DNA of 20,514 bases from positions 1 to 20,514 of the forward strand of contig DFHD01000049.1 in the NCBI GenBank assembly GCA_002372545.1, in the 5' to 3' direction. The DNA comes from Lachnospiraceae bacterium UBA3732. Lineage in GTDB: Bacteria; Bacillota; Clostridia; Lachnospirales; Lachnospiraceae. The translations under genes and the position numbers were made by a program. The notes under the pieces are model-generated. The model did no database searches. It worked only from the letters and a program-made list of their open reading frames with translations, and had not been told where the DNA came from. Of the stretch, positions 6,958 to 14,639 are shown in pieces. Positions within the stretch are counted from its first letter, which is position 1, and the number at the start of each line of letters is the position of its first letter.

Positions 6958-6986
6958 TGGACAAAACAGCGCGGTGGTGATATAAT
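6958..6986 (+). promoter_or_regulatory. Promoter of the uvrBA operon
   Basis: A -35 of TGGACA (6958-6963, one mismatch to consensus), a 17-bp spacer and a perfect -10 TATAAT (6981-6986). Transcription should start near 6993, giving a leader of about 80 nt that could fold with CCGCTT (6994-6999) against AAGCGG (7018-7023). The LexA palindrome abuts the -35. Confidence 0.85.
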
Positions 6987-7073
6987 CAGATTACCGCTTC
7001 AAAGAAGAAAGCGTAAAAAGCGGGAGCTGTACAGAAATGGATCAAAAATCCGGCCGGAAGGAGAATGAGTGCC

Positions 7074-9071
7074 ATGGAATTTAAATTACATTCGGAATAT
7101 CAGCCCACGGGCGACCAGCCCCAGGCGATCGAACAGCTGGCGGCGGGATTTTTGCAGGGAAAGAAGCAGGAGACTCTTTTGGGCGTTACCGGCTCCGGCA
7201 AGACCTTTACCATGGCCAATATCATCCAGAAGCTGCAGAAGCCCACGCTGATCATTTCCCACAACAAGACCCTGGCAGCCCAGCTTTATGGGGAAATGAA
7301 GGCATTTTTTCCGGAAAATGCCGTGGAATACTTTGTCAGCTATTATGATTATTATCAGCCGGAGGCTTATGTGCCCTCGACGGATACCTACATCGCCAAG
7401 GATTCCTCCATTAATGATGAGATCGATAAGCTGAGGCACAGCGCTACAGCGTCCCTGATCGAAAGAAAGGACGTGATCGTGGTCTCCTCGGTTTCCTGCA
7501 TCTACGGTATCGGCAATCCGGAGGATTACCGTTCCATGATGCTTTCTCTCCGCCCCGGCATGCAGATGGACAGGGACGACCTCATCCGCCGCCTGGTAGA
7601 TATGCAGTATACCCGGAACGAAATGGATTTCAAGCGAAGCTCCTTCCGGGTGAAGGGAGATACGGTGGATATCATTCCGGCCAACCGGGATGACGAAGCG
7701 GTGCGGATCGAGTTTTTCGGTGATGAGATCGACCGGGTGGCGGAATTCGACCCGCTGACCGGAGAGATCCTGCGAAGTGTGAATTACGCAGGGATCTTCC
7801 CCGCCTCTTTCTACGTGCTTGCGCCGGATAAGATGGAAAAGGCGCTGGCGGAGATCGAAGCGGAGATGAAGGAACGGGAGGCCTGGTTTAAGGCCCATGA
7901 TAAGCTTCTGGAGGCGCAGCGGATCAGGGAGCGTACCCAGTTCGATATCGAAATGCTCCGGGAGGCAGGCTTCTGCTCGGGAATCGAGAATTATACCCGG
8001 ATCCTGGCGGGCGGAAAGCCGGGAGATCCGCCGGATACGCTGATGGATTTCTTCGGGGATGATTATCTTCTGATCATCGATGAGTCCCACCAGACACTGC
8101 CTCAGGTACGGGCTATGTACGGCGGAAACAGGAAACGGAAGGAAACGCTGATCGACTTCGGCTTCCGGCTTCCCTCCGCCATGGATAACCGGCCACTGAA
8201 TTTCGGAGAGTTTGAATCCAGAGTTGATAAGGTTCTGTATGTGTCCGCAACCCCGGGAGACTACGAGGCGGAGCATGAAGAAATGCGGGCGGAGCAGATC
8301 ATCCGCCCCACGGGTCTTCTGGATCCGGAGATCATTGTCCGTCCTGTTGCGGGACAGGTGGATGATCTTTACGGCGAGATCCGGAAGGAAACGGAGAAGG
8401 GCGGAAAGGTACTGGTGACCACCCTGACCAAGCGGATGGCTGAGGAATTGACGGATTATCTTCGCGGGCTGGATGTAAAGGTGAAGTATCTGCATTCAGA
8501 CATTGATACCCTGGAGCGGATGGAAATTGTCCGTGACCTCCGGCTGGGCGTTTTTGATGTATTGGTCGGTATAAACCTCCTCCGGGAGGGTCTGGATATT
8601 CCGGAAATCACGCTGGTGGCTATTCTGGATGCGGATAAGGAGGGCTTTCTCCGGTCGGAAACCTCGCTGATCCAGACCATCGGGCGGGCGGCAAGAAATG
8701 TGGACGGCCATGTCATTATGTATGCGGATTCCATCACCGAGAGCATGGACAGGTCTATCCGGGAGACTAACCGGAGAAGAGAACTGCAGCAGGCTTATAA
8801 TGAGGCAAACGGCATTACGCCCCAGACAATCCGGAAGGCGGTCCGTGAGCTGATCTCCACGGGAATTGAAGAGGCGAGGGAAGAAAAATCGGCGAAGGAG
8901 AAGATCGGTAAGGATCCCGAGCTGATGAATAAGAAGGAGCTCGGTAAGGAGATTGAACGCCTGACAAAGAAGATGAGCAAGGCGGCTGCGGATCTGAACT
9001 TTGAGCTTGCTGCGGTCCTCCGGGACGAGATCATCGAGTTGAAGGTCCGGCTCCGGGATTATGACCGGTGA
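7074..9071 (+). CDS. uvrB: Excinuclease ABC subunit B
   Basis: Damage-verifying helicase-like subunit of nucleotide excision repair; it is loaded by UvrA and then recruits UvrC for incision. Seen: Walker A GVTGSGKT (37-44), the damage-probing beta-hairpin region YYDYYQPEAYVP (91-102), the motif II box IDESH (336-340), and the C-terminal helicase motifs GINLLREGLDIPE and QTIGRAARN. A C-terminal UVR coiled-coil module (about 620-660) contacts UvrA and UvrC. Length of 665 residues is standard. Start set at 7074 rather than the upstream ATG at 7065: AAGGAG (7058-7063) is 10 nt from 7074 but only 1 nt from 7065, and homologues begin M-x-FKL. First gene of the SOS-controlled uvrBA operon; no terminator separates it from uvrA. 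Confidence 0.98.
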   Translation: MEFKLHSEYQPTGDQPQAIEQLAAGFLQGKKQETLLGVTGSGKTFTMANIIQKLQKPTLIISHNKTLAAQLYGEMKAFFPENAVEYFVSYYDYYQPEAYVPSTDTYIAKDSSINDEIDKLRHSATASLIERKDVIVVSSVSCIYGIGNPEDYRSMMLSLRPGMQMDRDDLIRRLVDMQYTRNEMDFKRSSFRVKGDTVDIIPANRDDEAVRIEFFGDEIDRVAEFDPLTGEILRSVNYAGIFPASFYVLAPDKMEKALAEIEAEMKEREAWFKAHDKLLEAQRIRERTQFDIEMLREAGFCSGIENYTRILAGGKPGDPPDTLMDFFGDDYLLIIDESHQTLPQVRAMYGGNRKRKETLIDFGFRLPSAMDNRPLNFGEFESRVDKVLYVSATPGDYEAEHEEMRAEQIIRPTGLLDPEIIVRPVAGQVDDLYGEIRKETEKGGKVLVTTLTKRMAEELTDYLRGLDVKVKYLHSDIDTLERMEIVRDLRLGVFDVLVGINLLREGLDIPEITLVAILDADKEGFLRSETSLIQTIGRAARNVDGHVIMYADSITESMDRSIRETNRRRELQQAYNEANGITPQTIRKAVRELISTGIEEAREEKSAKEKIGKDPELMNKKELGKEIERLTKKMSKAAADLNFELAAVLRDEIIELKVRLRDYDR

Positions 9072-9088
9072 GGCGGAAGACGTCTGTG

Positions 9089-9226
9089 ATGGACTTTGTG
9101 AAAAGGCCGCGAAAAAGGGGCGGCCGGAAACAGACCGTGAAAGGACTATATGAAAAGGCTGCGAAAAGGCCGCAAGAAAAGGTTGCGAAACGGCTGCAGG
9201 AAAAGGCCGTGAGAGAGAATAGATAA
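9089..9226 (+). CDS. Possible small basic peptide between uvrB and uvrA (doubtful)
   Basis: An ATG at 9089 opens a 45-codon frame ending in TAA at 9224-9226, in the uvrB-uvrA spacer. The peptide would be very basic (17 Lys/Arg of 45), starting MDFVKRPRKR. It ends in three 8-residue repeats (EKAAKRPQ, EKVAKRLQ, EKAVRENR) encoded by three 24-bp DNA repeats. There is only a weak purine-rich stretch upstream and no clear ribosome binding site. I do not recognise it. It may be a chance frame through a purine-rich repeat; I list it because repeat length and frame agree and it fills the spacer. Confidence 0.2.
   Translation: MDFVKRPRKRGGRKQTVKGLYEKAAKRPQEKVAKRLQEKAVRENR
9152..9223 (+). repeat. 24-bp tandem repeat between uvrB and uvrA
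   Basis: Three degenerate 24-bp units begin at 9152, 9176 and 9200, each opening with GAAAAGG and each made of two GAAAAGGCYGC-like halves. Similar GAAAAGG/GCGAAAA words also appear upstream, from about 9100. The style is close to the GCGAAAAA repeat after ilvE, suggesting a related low-complexity element in two spacers. Confidence 0.55.
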
Positions 9227-9246
9227 GAAAACAGGAAAAAGGAAGC

Positions 9247-12075
9247 ATGAGTGAGCTGAAATATATTACGGTGCAGGGAGCGCGGGAGCACAATCTGAAG
9301 AATGTGAATATCCGGCTTCCCAGAAATAAGTTTATTGTGTTTACGGGGCTTTCCGGGTCGGGAAAATCCTCCCTGGCCTTCGATACCATTTACGCAGAGG
9401 GGCAGAGACGGTATATGGAATCGCTTTCCTCCTATGCCAGAATGTTTCTCGGACAGGCGGATAAACCGGATGTGGATAAGATCGAGGGGCTTTCCCCTGC
9501 AATCTCCATTGACCAGAAGTCCACGAATAAAAATCCCCGTTCCACGGTAGGGACGGTGACGGAAATCTATGATTATCTCCGTCTTCTGTATGCTCGGATC
9601 GGAACGCCGCACTGCCCGAACTGCGGAAGAGTGATCGAGCGGCAGACGGTGGACCAGATGGTGGACCGGATCATGGAGCTGCCGGAGGGCACGAAATTCC
9701 AGGTGATGGCACCGGTAGTCCGGGGCCGGAAGGGAACCCATGAAAAGCTGCTGGAGCGGGCTAAAAAGAGCGGGTTTGTCCGGGTTTTGGTGGATGGGAT
9801 AGCCTATACTCTGGATGAAGAAATCAAGCTGGAAAAGAATATCAAGCATGAGATTGAGATTGTCGTTGACCGTCTGGTGATCCGGGAAGGAATAGAAAAA
9901 CGTTTGGCAGAGTCTCTTGAGACGGCGCTGCATCAGGCGGAAGGAACGGTACGGATCGATGTGATCGGCGGGGAGGGAATGACCTTTTCCGACAGCTTTT
10001 CCTGCCCATATTGCGGGATTTCCATCGAAGAGATCGAGCCCAGATCCTTTTCCTTTAATAATCCCTTCGGCGCCTGTCCGGCCTGTACCGGTATCGGCTG
10101 GGAGAGGAAGCTGGATGAGGACCTGATGATCCCGGATAAATCCAGAAGCCTGAATGAAGGGGCAATCTCCGTGCCGGGCTGGGCGTCCAGCGGGGATGCC
10201 AAATCTTTTTCCCATGCGGTGCTGGAGGCGCTGGCGGAGGAATACGGGTTTTCTCTTGATGTGCCCTACCGGGAACTGCCGGAAAAGGCGAAGGATGTGA
10301 TCCTGCATGGTACGCATGGAAAAAGGATCACGATGCATTATCAAAGCCAGAGAACAAGACGCAGTACCTTCACCCATCCCTTTGAGGGGCTTATTGCCAA
10401 TGTGGAGGAACGTTACCGTTTCACCGGTTCTGAGGAGGCAAGGGCGGATTATGAAAGCTTTATGACATATACGCCCTGTGCAGTCTGCGGCGGAAAACGG
10501 CTGAAACCGGCGTCACTTGCGGTAACCGTGGGGGAAAAGAACATTTTTGATCTGACGGAAATGCCGGTGGATGAGCTTCTTGCCTATGTGAAGGAACTTC
10601 CGCTGACTGAGCGGCAGAGCATGATCGGCAGGGATATTCTGCGCGAAATCCGGGCAAGGCTGCAGTTTATGGTGGATGTTGGACTGAATTACCTCAGCCT
10701 CAGCCGGGCAACGGCCACGCTTTCCGGCGGAGAGGCCCAGCGGATCCGGCTGGCAACCCAGATCGGCTCGGGGCTTGTGGGAGTTACGTATATCCTGGAT
10801 GAACCCTCCATCGGCCTTCACCAGAGGGATAATGACAAGCTTATTGCTTCGCTGAAGCGTCTGCAGGGGCTGGGGAATACGCTGATCGTGGTGGAACATG
10901 ATGAGGATACCATGCGGGCGGCGGATTTCATTGTTGATATCGGTCCCGGTGCCGGGAGGAACGGCGGCGAGGTTGTGGCCCAGGGGACGGCAGAGGATCT
11001 GATCCGGGAAAAGGCTTCCATTACCGGCCAGTATCTCAGCGGGGCGAAGAGCATTCCGGTTCCGGAGAAAAGAAGAGAGCCTAAGGGCTGGCTCACCGTA
11101 AAGGGGGCGAGAGAAAATAATCTCAAAAATATCGATGTAAAGTTTCCTCTGGGCATATTTACCGTGGTTACCGGGGTATCCGGCTCCGGAAAGAGCTCTC
11201 TCGTGAATGAGATCCTGAAGAAGAGGCTGCTGCGGGATCTGAACCGTGCGCGTCTGAAGCCGGGAAAACATACGGATGTTCTGGGGCAGGAGGCTCTGGA
11301 TAAGGTGATCGATATCGACCAGTCTCCCATCGGGCGGACACCCAGGTCCAATCCGGCCACCTATACCGGTGTGTTTGACGCTATCCGGGGAATTTTTGCG
11401 GAGACGAAGGACGCCAAGACCATGGGATATACAAAGGGCAGATTTTCCTTCAATGTGTCCGGCGGACGGTGTGAGGCCTGCAAGGGGGACGGCGTAAGTA
11501 AGATCGAAATGCACTTTCTTCCGGATATCTATGTGCCTTGTGAGGTCTGCGGCGGAAAACGCTACAACCGGGAGACCCTGGAGGTACGTTATAAGGGAAA
11601 GAATATTTTTGAGGTTCTGGATATGACTGTGGATGAGGCCTGCGAATTCTTTGAGGCTGTTCCGCCAATCTACCGGAAAATCAAAACCCTGCAGGATGTG
11701 GGACTTGGCTATATTAAGCTGGGACAGCCCTCCACCACGCTTTCCGGAGGAGAGGCACAGCGGATCAAGCTGGCAACCGAGCTCTCAAAGCGGAGCACCG
11801 GCAGTACGATCTATATTCTGGATGAGCCCACCACGGGACTTCATTTTGCAGATGTAAAGAAGCTTCTGCAGATTCTGCAGAAATTCGCAGATGCGGGCAA
11901 TACTGTGGTGGTGATCGAACACAATATGGATGTGATCAAGCAGGCGGATTATATCATCGATATGGGACCGGAGGGCGGAAACGGCGGCGGTACCGTGATC
12001 GCTTCGGGTACGCCGGAGGAGGTCGCCGGAATGGAGCAGTCTTATACCGGGCAGTATCTGAAGAGGTATCTGTAA
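9247..12075 (+). CDS. uvrA: Excinuclease ABC subunit A
   Basis: Damage-sensing ATPase of nucleotide excision repair; a UvrA dimer finds lesions and loads UvrB. Seen: two ABC ATPase modules. The first has Walker A GLSGSGKS (34-41) and signature LSGGEAQRIRLATQ with Walker B ILDEPSIGLH. The second has GVSGSGKSS, LSGGEAQRIKLATE and ILDEPTTGLH. Zinc-type Cys pairs are present at CPNC, CPYC/CPAC, CAVC and CEAC/CEVC, the usual UvrA set including the DNA-binding zinc module in the second half. Length of 942 residues is standard. Start ATG at 9247 follows AAGGAAGC. It lies 175 bp after uvrB in the same direction and shares the LexA-box promoter. Confidence 0.98.
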   Translation: MSELKYITVQGAREHNLKNVNIRLPRNKFIVFTGLSGSGKSSLAFDTIYAEGQRRYMESLSSYARMFLGQADKPDVDKIEGLSPAISIDQKSTNKNPRSTVGTVTEIYDYLRLLYARIGTPHCPNCGRVIERQTVDQMVDRIMELPEGTKFQVMAPVVRGRKGTHEKLLERAKKSGFVRVLVDGIAYTLDEEIKLEKNIKHEIEIVVDRLVIREGIEKRLAESLETALHQAEGTVRIDVIGGEGMTFSDSFSCPYCGISIEEIEPRSFSFNNPFGACPACTGIGWERKLDEDLMIPDKSRSLNEGAISVPGWASSGDAKSFSHAVLEALAEEYGFSLDVPYRELPEKAKDVILHGTHGKRITMHYQSQRTRRSTFTHPFEGLIANVEERYRFTGSEEARADYESFMTYTPCAVCGGKRLKPASLAVTVGEKNIFDLTEMPVDELLAYVKELPLTERQSMIGRDILREIRARLQFMVDVGLNYLSLSRATATLSGGEAQRIRLATQIGSGLVGVTYILDEPSIGLHQRDNDKLIASLKRLQGLGNTLIVVEHDEDTMRAADFIVDIGPGAGRNGGEVVAQGTAEDLIREKASITGQYLSGAKSIPVPEKRREPKGWLTVKGARENNLKNIDVKFPLGIFTVVTGVSGSGKSSLVNEILKKRLLRDLNRARLKPGKHTDVLGQEALDKVIDIDQSPIGRTPRSNPATYTGVFDAIRGIFAETKDAKTMGYTKGRFSFNVSGGRCEACKGDGVSKIEMHFLPDIYVPCEVCGGKRYNRETLEVRYKGKNIFEVLDMTVDEACEFFEAVPPIYRKIKTLQDVGLGYIKLGQPSTTLSGGEAQRIKLATELSKRSTGSTIYILDEPTTGLHFADVKKLLQILQKFADAGNTVVVIEHNMDVIKQADYIIDMGPEGGNGGGTVIASGTPEEVAGMEQSYTGQYLKRYL

Positions 12076-12093
12076 AAGGTATTTAAGCCTTTT
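12074..12093 (+). terminator. Weak hairpin at the end of uvrA
   Basis: AAAAGG (12074-12079, overlapping the stop codon) can pair with CCTTTT (12088-12093) around an 8-nt loop. The stem is short and no further T-run follows, so termination here is uncertain. Confidence 0.25.
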
Positions 12094-12127
12094 GACCTTG
12101 GCATCACAAAAAATAACAGAAAAAACC

Positions 12128-12157
12128 TTGTATAAAAAACCGTGTTCATGTTAAAAT
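12128..12157 (+). promoter_or_regulatory. Possible promoter of rfbA
   Basis: TTGTAT (12128-12133) and TAAAAT (12152-12157) are spaced by 18 bp in the A/T-rich gap after uvrA. Downstream are two small hairpins, CAGGAA/TTCCTG (12168-12185) and GCAAC/GTTGC (12203-12217), the second just before the rfbA ribosome binding site. Confidence 0.45.
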
Positions 12158-12233
12158 GAAGTTTGAGCAGGAAACGGGATTCCTGACTTAAACAGGGAAA
12201 ATGCAACTATTTGTTGCGCGGGAGGTACAGAAT

Positions 12234-13103
12234 ATGAAGGGAATCATCCTTGCCGGAGGCAGCGGCACAAGACTTTATCCGCTGACAAAGGCCGTCTCCA
12301 AGCAGATCATGCCGGTGTACGATAAGCCCATGATCTATTATCCGCTTTCCACACTGATGCTGGCCGGTATCCGTGAGGTGCTGATCATATCCACACCCAG
12401 GGATCTTCCGGTATTTGAAGAGCTTTTTGGAACGGGAGAGCAGCTGGGTATGTCCTTCAGCTATGCGGTGCAGACAGAACCCAGGGGACTGGCGGATGCA
12501 TTTATCATCGGTGCGGAGTTTGTCGGCAGCGACAGAGTTGCCCTTGTCCTTGGCGATAATATCTTCTATGGACAGAGCTTTTCCGCGGTGCTTCGCAGGG
12601 CGGCTGCCAGAGAAAAGGGAGCAACGATCTTCGGATATTATGTTCGCGATCCCCGGGAGTACGGAGTTGTTGAATTTGATGAGAGCGGAAAGGCTGTTTC
12701 CATTGAGGAAAAGCCGGAGAAGCCGAAGTCCAACTATGCTGTGCCCGGACTGTATTTCTATGACAACGATGTCATCGAAATCGCAAAGAATGTAAAGCCT
12801 TCGGCCAGAGGGGAGATCGAGATCACATCGGTGAATAACGCTTATCTGGACAGAGGAGACCTGTTTGTGGAGACGCTGGGCCGCGGATTTGCCTGGCTGG
12901 ATACAGGAAACCATGATATGCTGCTGGATGCCGCGGATTTTGTAGCCGCCTTCCAGAAGCGGCAGGGACTATATATTTCCTGCATAGAGGAAATTGCATA
13001 TAAAAGAGGCTTCATCAACAAAGACCAGCTTCTCCGCCTGGCGGAACCGCTGATGAAAACGGCCTACGGCAAGTATCTTGTGGAAGTGGCAGAAGGACTG
13101 TAG
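12234..13103 (+). CDS. rfbA: Glucose-1-phosphate thymidylyltransferase
   Basis: Makes dTDP-glucose from dTTP and glucose 1-phosphate, the first step towards dTDP-L-rhamnose for cell-surface polysaccharide. Seen: nucleotidyltransferase signature GGSGTR (8-13) with Lys23 in the SKQIMP segment, the substrate-binding QTEPRGLADAF, the metal-binding LGDN, and EEKPEKPKSNYAVPGLYFYD typical of RmlA. Length of 289 residues is standard. Start set at 12234 (MKGIILAGG), 8 nt after GGGAGG; the in-frame ATG at 12201 adds 11 residues that no RmlA needs and lacks a ribosome binding site. The CAP/ChW gene follows at 50 bp and may be co-transcribed. The next pathway enzyme, rfbB, lies at the far end of the window, past the aspS-gatCAB operon. 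Confidence 0.96.
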   Translation: MKGIILAGGSGTRLYPLTKAVSKQIMPVYDKPMIYYPLSTLMLAGIREVLIISTPRDLPVFEELFGTGEQLGMSFSYAVQTEPRGLADAFIIGAEFVGSDRVALVLGDNIFYGQSFSAVLRRAAAREKGATIFGYYVRDPREYGVVEFDESGKAVSIEEKPEKPKSNYAVPGLYFYDNDVIEIAKNVKPSARGEIEITSVNNAYLDRGDLFVETLGRGFAWLDTGNHDMLLDAADFVAAFQKRQGLYISCIEEIAYKRGFINKDQLLRLAEPLMKTAYGKYLVEVAEGL

Positions 13104-13153
13104 GACCGGCAGAGGATTGACGAAAACCTCAGGGAACATGTAGGAGGTGGACA

Positions 13154-14236
13154 ATGAAAAAACGCAGAAAACTCAGCCTGCTTCTTGCGGTAATGATGGT
13201 GATCACCCTGATCACGGGCGTATTTGTACCGAAGAAGGAAGCAAGTGCGGCAACCATTACGGTGGCCGGAAGAACCTATGAAGGAAACTATGATTATTCT
13301 GCTGCATGGCAGGTTCTGGATCTGATCAACCAGCAGAGAAGCGCTAATGGATGCAGCGTTCTGACCATGGATAAGGATCTTCTGGAAGCGGCTATGGAAA
13401 GGGCTGCGGAAATCAGCAGCAGCTTTTCCCATTCCCGTCCGGATGGATCCAGCTGGACTACCATTACCAGTACCAGATCGACCAAGACCTACGGCGAAAA
13501 TATTGCGGCCGGCCAGACCTCACCGCAGGCGGCTGTTACAGCATGGATGAGTTCGGCTCCGCACCGGTCCAGTATTCTGAATAACGGCTTTAAGAGCATC
13601 GGCATCGGCTGCTTTACATCAGCTTCCGGTTACCGCTATTACTGGGTACAGGAATTCAGCTACAGTGAGGGTACGCCGGCAAATCGTCCGGGATCCAATT
13701 CCAATGTGGTTTACGGCAAGGGAAAGGTATATGAAGGAACACGCTATACCAATAAGCCGAATGTAACCTATCGCGTGCATGTACAGACCTATGCATGGCA
13801 GAATTTTGTATTTAATGGCGCGATCGCCGGTACCAGCGGACAGGCTAAGCGTCTGGAAGGCATCGAGATCAAGCTGACCAACCAGGATTACAGCGGCGGG
13901 ATTTCCTACCGGACTCATGTGCAGACCTACGGCTGGCAGACATGGCGGGGGAACGGACAGATGGCCGGAACCTCAGGCAAAGCGAAACGTCTGGAGGCTA
14001 TCCAAATTAAGCTGACCGGTGAGATAGCAAACCATTATGATGTGTACTACAGAGTTCACTCCCAGACCTACGGATGGATGGGATGGGCCAGAAACGGCGA
14101 GCTTTCCGGTACCAGCGGCATGGCAAAGCGTCTGGAGGCGATTCAGATCATCCTTCTCCCCAAGGGAAGCGGAAAACCCTCCCGGAATTATGAAGGCGTT
14201 TATTCGTCTACTGCCTCCGCATATTTCGCCAGGTAG
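13154..14236 (+). CDS. Secreted CAP-domain protein with three ChW repeats
   Basis: Predicted exported protein of 360 residues. Seen: a Sec signal peptide (basic MKKRRK, hydrophobic core about 7-25, likely cut near ASA at 30-32), and a CAP/SCP (CRISP-like) domain at about 52-170 with the characteristic SHSRPDG, YGENIA and final YYWVQEFS. A short linker precedes three ChW (clostridial hydrophobic, conserved Trp) repeats at about 205-241, 252-287 and 299-334, each built on YRxHxQTYxW...NGxxxGTSGxAKRLExIxI. There is no LPXTG or membrane anchor. ChW repeats are thought to act in cell-wall or substrate contact; CAP domains in bacteria have no settled activity. Start has a perfect AGGAGG. It follows rfbA by 50 bp with no separate promoter seen, so may be its operon partner. 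Exact role unknown. Confidence 0.9.
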   Translation: MKKRRKLSLLLAVMMVITLITGVFVPKKEASAATITVAGRTYEGNYDYSAAWQVLDLINQQRSANGCSVLTMDKDLLEAAMERAAEISSSFSHSRPDGSSWTTITSTRSTKTYGENIAAGQTSPQAAVTAWMSSAPHRSSILNNGFKSIGIGCFTSASGYRYYWVQEFSYSEGTPANRPGSNSNVVYGKGKVYEGTRYTNKPNVTYRVHVQTYAWQNFVFNGAIAGTSGQAKRLEGIEIKLTNQDYSGGISYRTHVQTYGWQTWRGNGQMAGTSGKAKRLEAIQIKLTGEIANHYDVYYRVHSQTYGWMGWARNGELSGTSGMAKRLEAIQIILLPKGSGKPSRNYEGVYSSTASAYFAR

Positions 14237-14245
14237 CGGAAGTTC

Positions 14246-14274
14246 TTTACAATTGCGGTATTATCGGCTATAAT
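14246..14274 (+). promoter_or_regulatory. Promoter of the aspS-gatCAB operon
   Basis: TTTACA (14246-14251), a 17-bp spacer and a perfect TATAAT (14269-14274), starting 10 bp after the CAP gene stop. Transcription should begin near 14281, just before the T-box leader. Confidence 0.85.
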
Positions 14275-14280
14275 TCGTTG

Positions 14281-14573
14281 CAGTACGGCAGAAAAACTGA
14301 AAAAGGCTGTGAAGGAGACTCCGGCGAGAAAGGCATGACAGGGAGCGCGGGGCGCGACTGAGAAACCGCGTATGATACTTTCGCAAGGGGAACACTCCGG
14401 AGCCGGTCGTTCCATCCGGGAAGCCGGGGCAGAGCGATCCGCGGGTACGCGTTATGTACAGGAATGAGAGCGAACCGGAAGGTTTGAAGTCGGGTGGCAC
14501 CGCGAATGAGAAACATTCGTCCCGGACAAAAGACAGGGTAATTCTGTCTTTTGCCCGGGATTTTGTGCTTTAT
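14281..14573 (+). ncRNA. T-box riboswitch leader of aspS-gatCAB
   Basis: A tRNA-sensing leader. The conserved T-box core GGGTGGCACCGCG is at 14492-14504. Its TGGC (14495-14498) would pair with the tRNA 3' end, with C facing a G discriminator base, as in bacterial tRNA-Asn, tRNA-Asp and tRNA-Glu. Stem I can be drawn from GGCT (14305-14308)/AGCC (14401-14404), GGAG (14314-14317)/CTCC (14395-14398) and GCGA-g-AAAG/CTTTCGC (14378-14384), capped by an AGGGAG...CTGAGA distal region. The specifier loop then holds GGGGAACA (14387-14394), so the specifier is AAC (Asn, 14391-14393), overlapping GAA (Glu, 14390-14392). The antiterminator pairs CGGG/CCCG and CGAATG/CATTCG; the competing terminator follows. 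Folding was done by eye. Confidence 0.9.
14521..14573 (+). terminator. T-box-controlled intrinsic terminator
   Basis: CCCGG (14521-14525) and CAAAAGACAG (14527-14536) pair with CTGTCTTTTG (14544-14553) and CCGGG (14555-14559), giving a 15-bp stem with one mismatch and a 7-nt loop. A T-rich run (ATTTTGTGCTTTATT) follows. CCCG at its 5' edge is also used by the antiterminator, which is the expected mutually exclusive switch. Confidence 0.9.
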
Positions 14574-14585
14574 TCCTCTGGCTCC

Positions 14586-14639
14586 GGCGGTATGCCGAGG
14601 ACCGGAATCATGTCGAAGACCGGAATCATGCCGAAGAAT
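14586..14639 (+). repeat. 18-bp tandem repeat in the aspS leader
   Basis: Three units lie at 14586-14603, 14604-14621 and 14622-14639. The last two are GGAATCATGTCGAAGACC and GGAATCATGCCGAAGAAT; the first is more diverged. Each contains an ATG in the same frame, so the stretch could read M-P-R-T-G-I-M-S-K-T-G-I and so on for about 22 codons from 14592 to a TAA at 14658-14660. No good ribosome binding site precedes it. Confidence 0.6.

Noticed and set aside
7086..10377. Long minus-strand open frames opposite uvrB and uvrA
   Set aside because: uvrB and uvrA are certain on the plus strand with all motifs; the reverse frames are shadow frames without domains or start signals.
14281..14290. AGTA at 14282-14285 as the specifier-loop AGTA of the T-box
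   Set aside because: It lies outside the Stem I helices that pair best (from 14305), so it does not face the GAACA strand.
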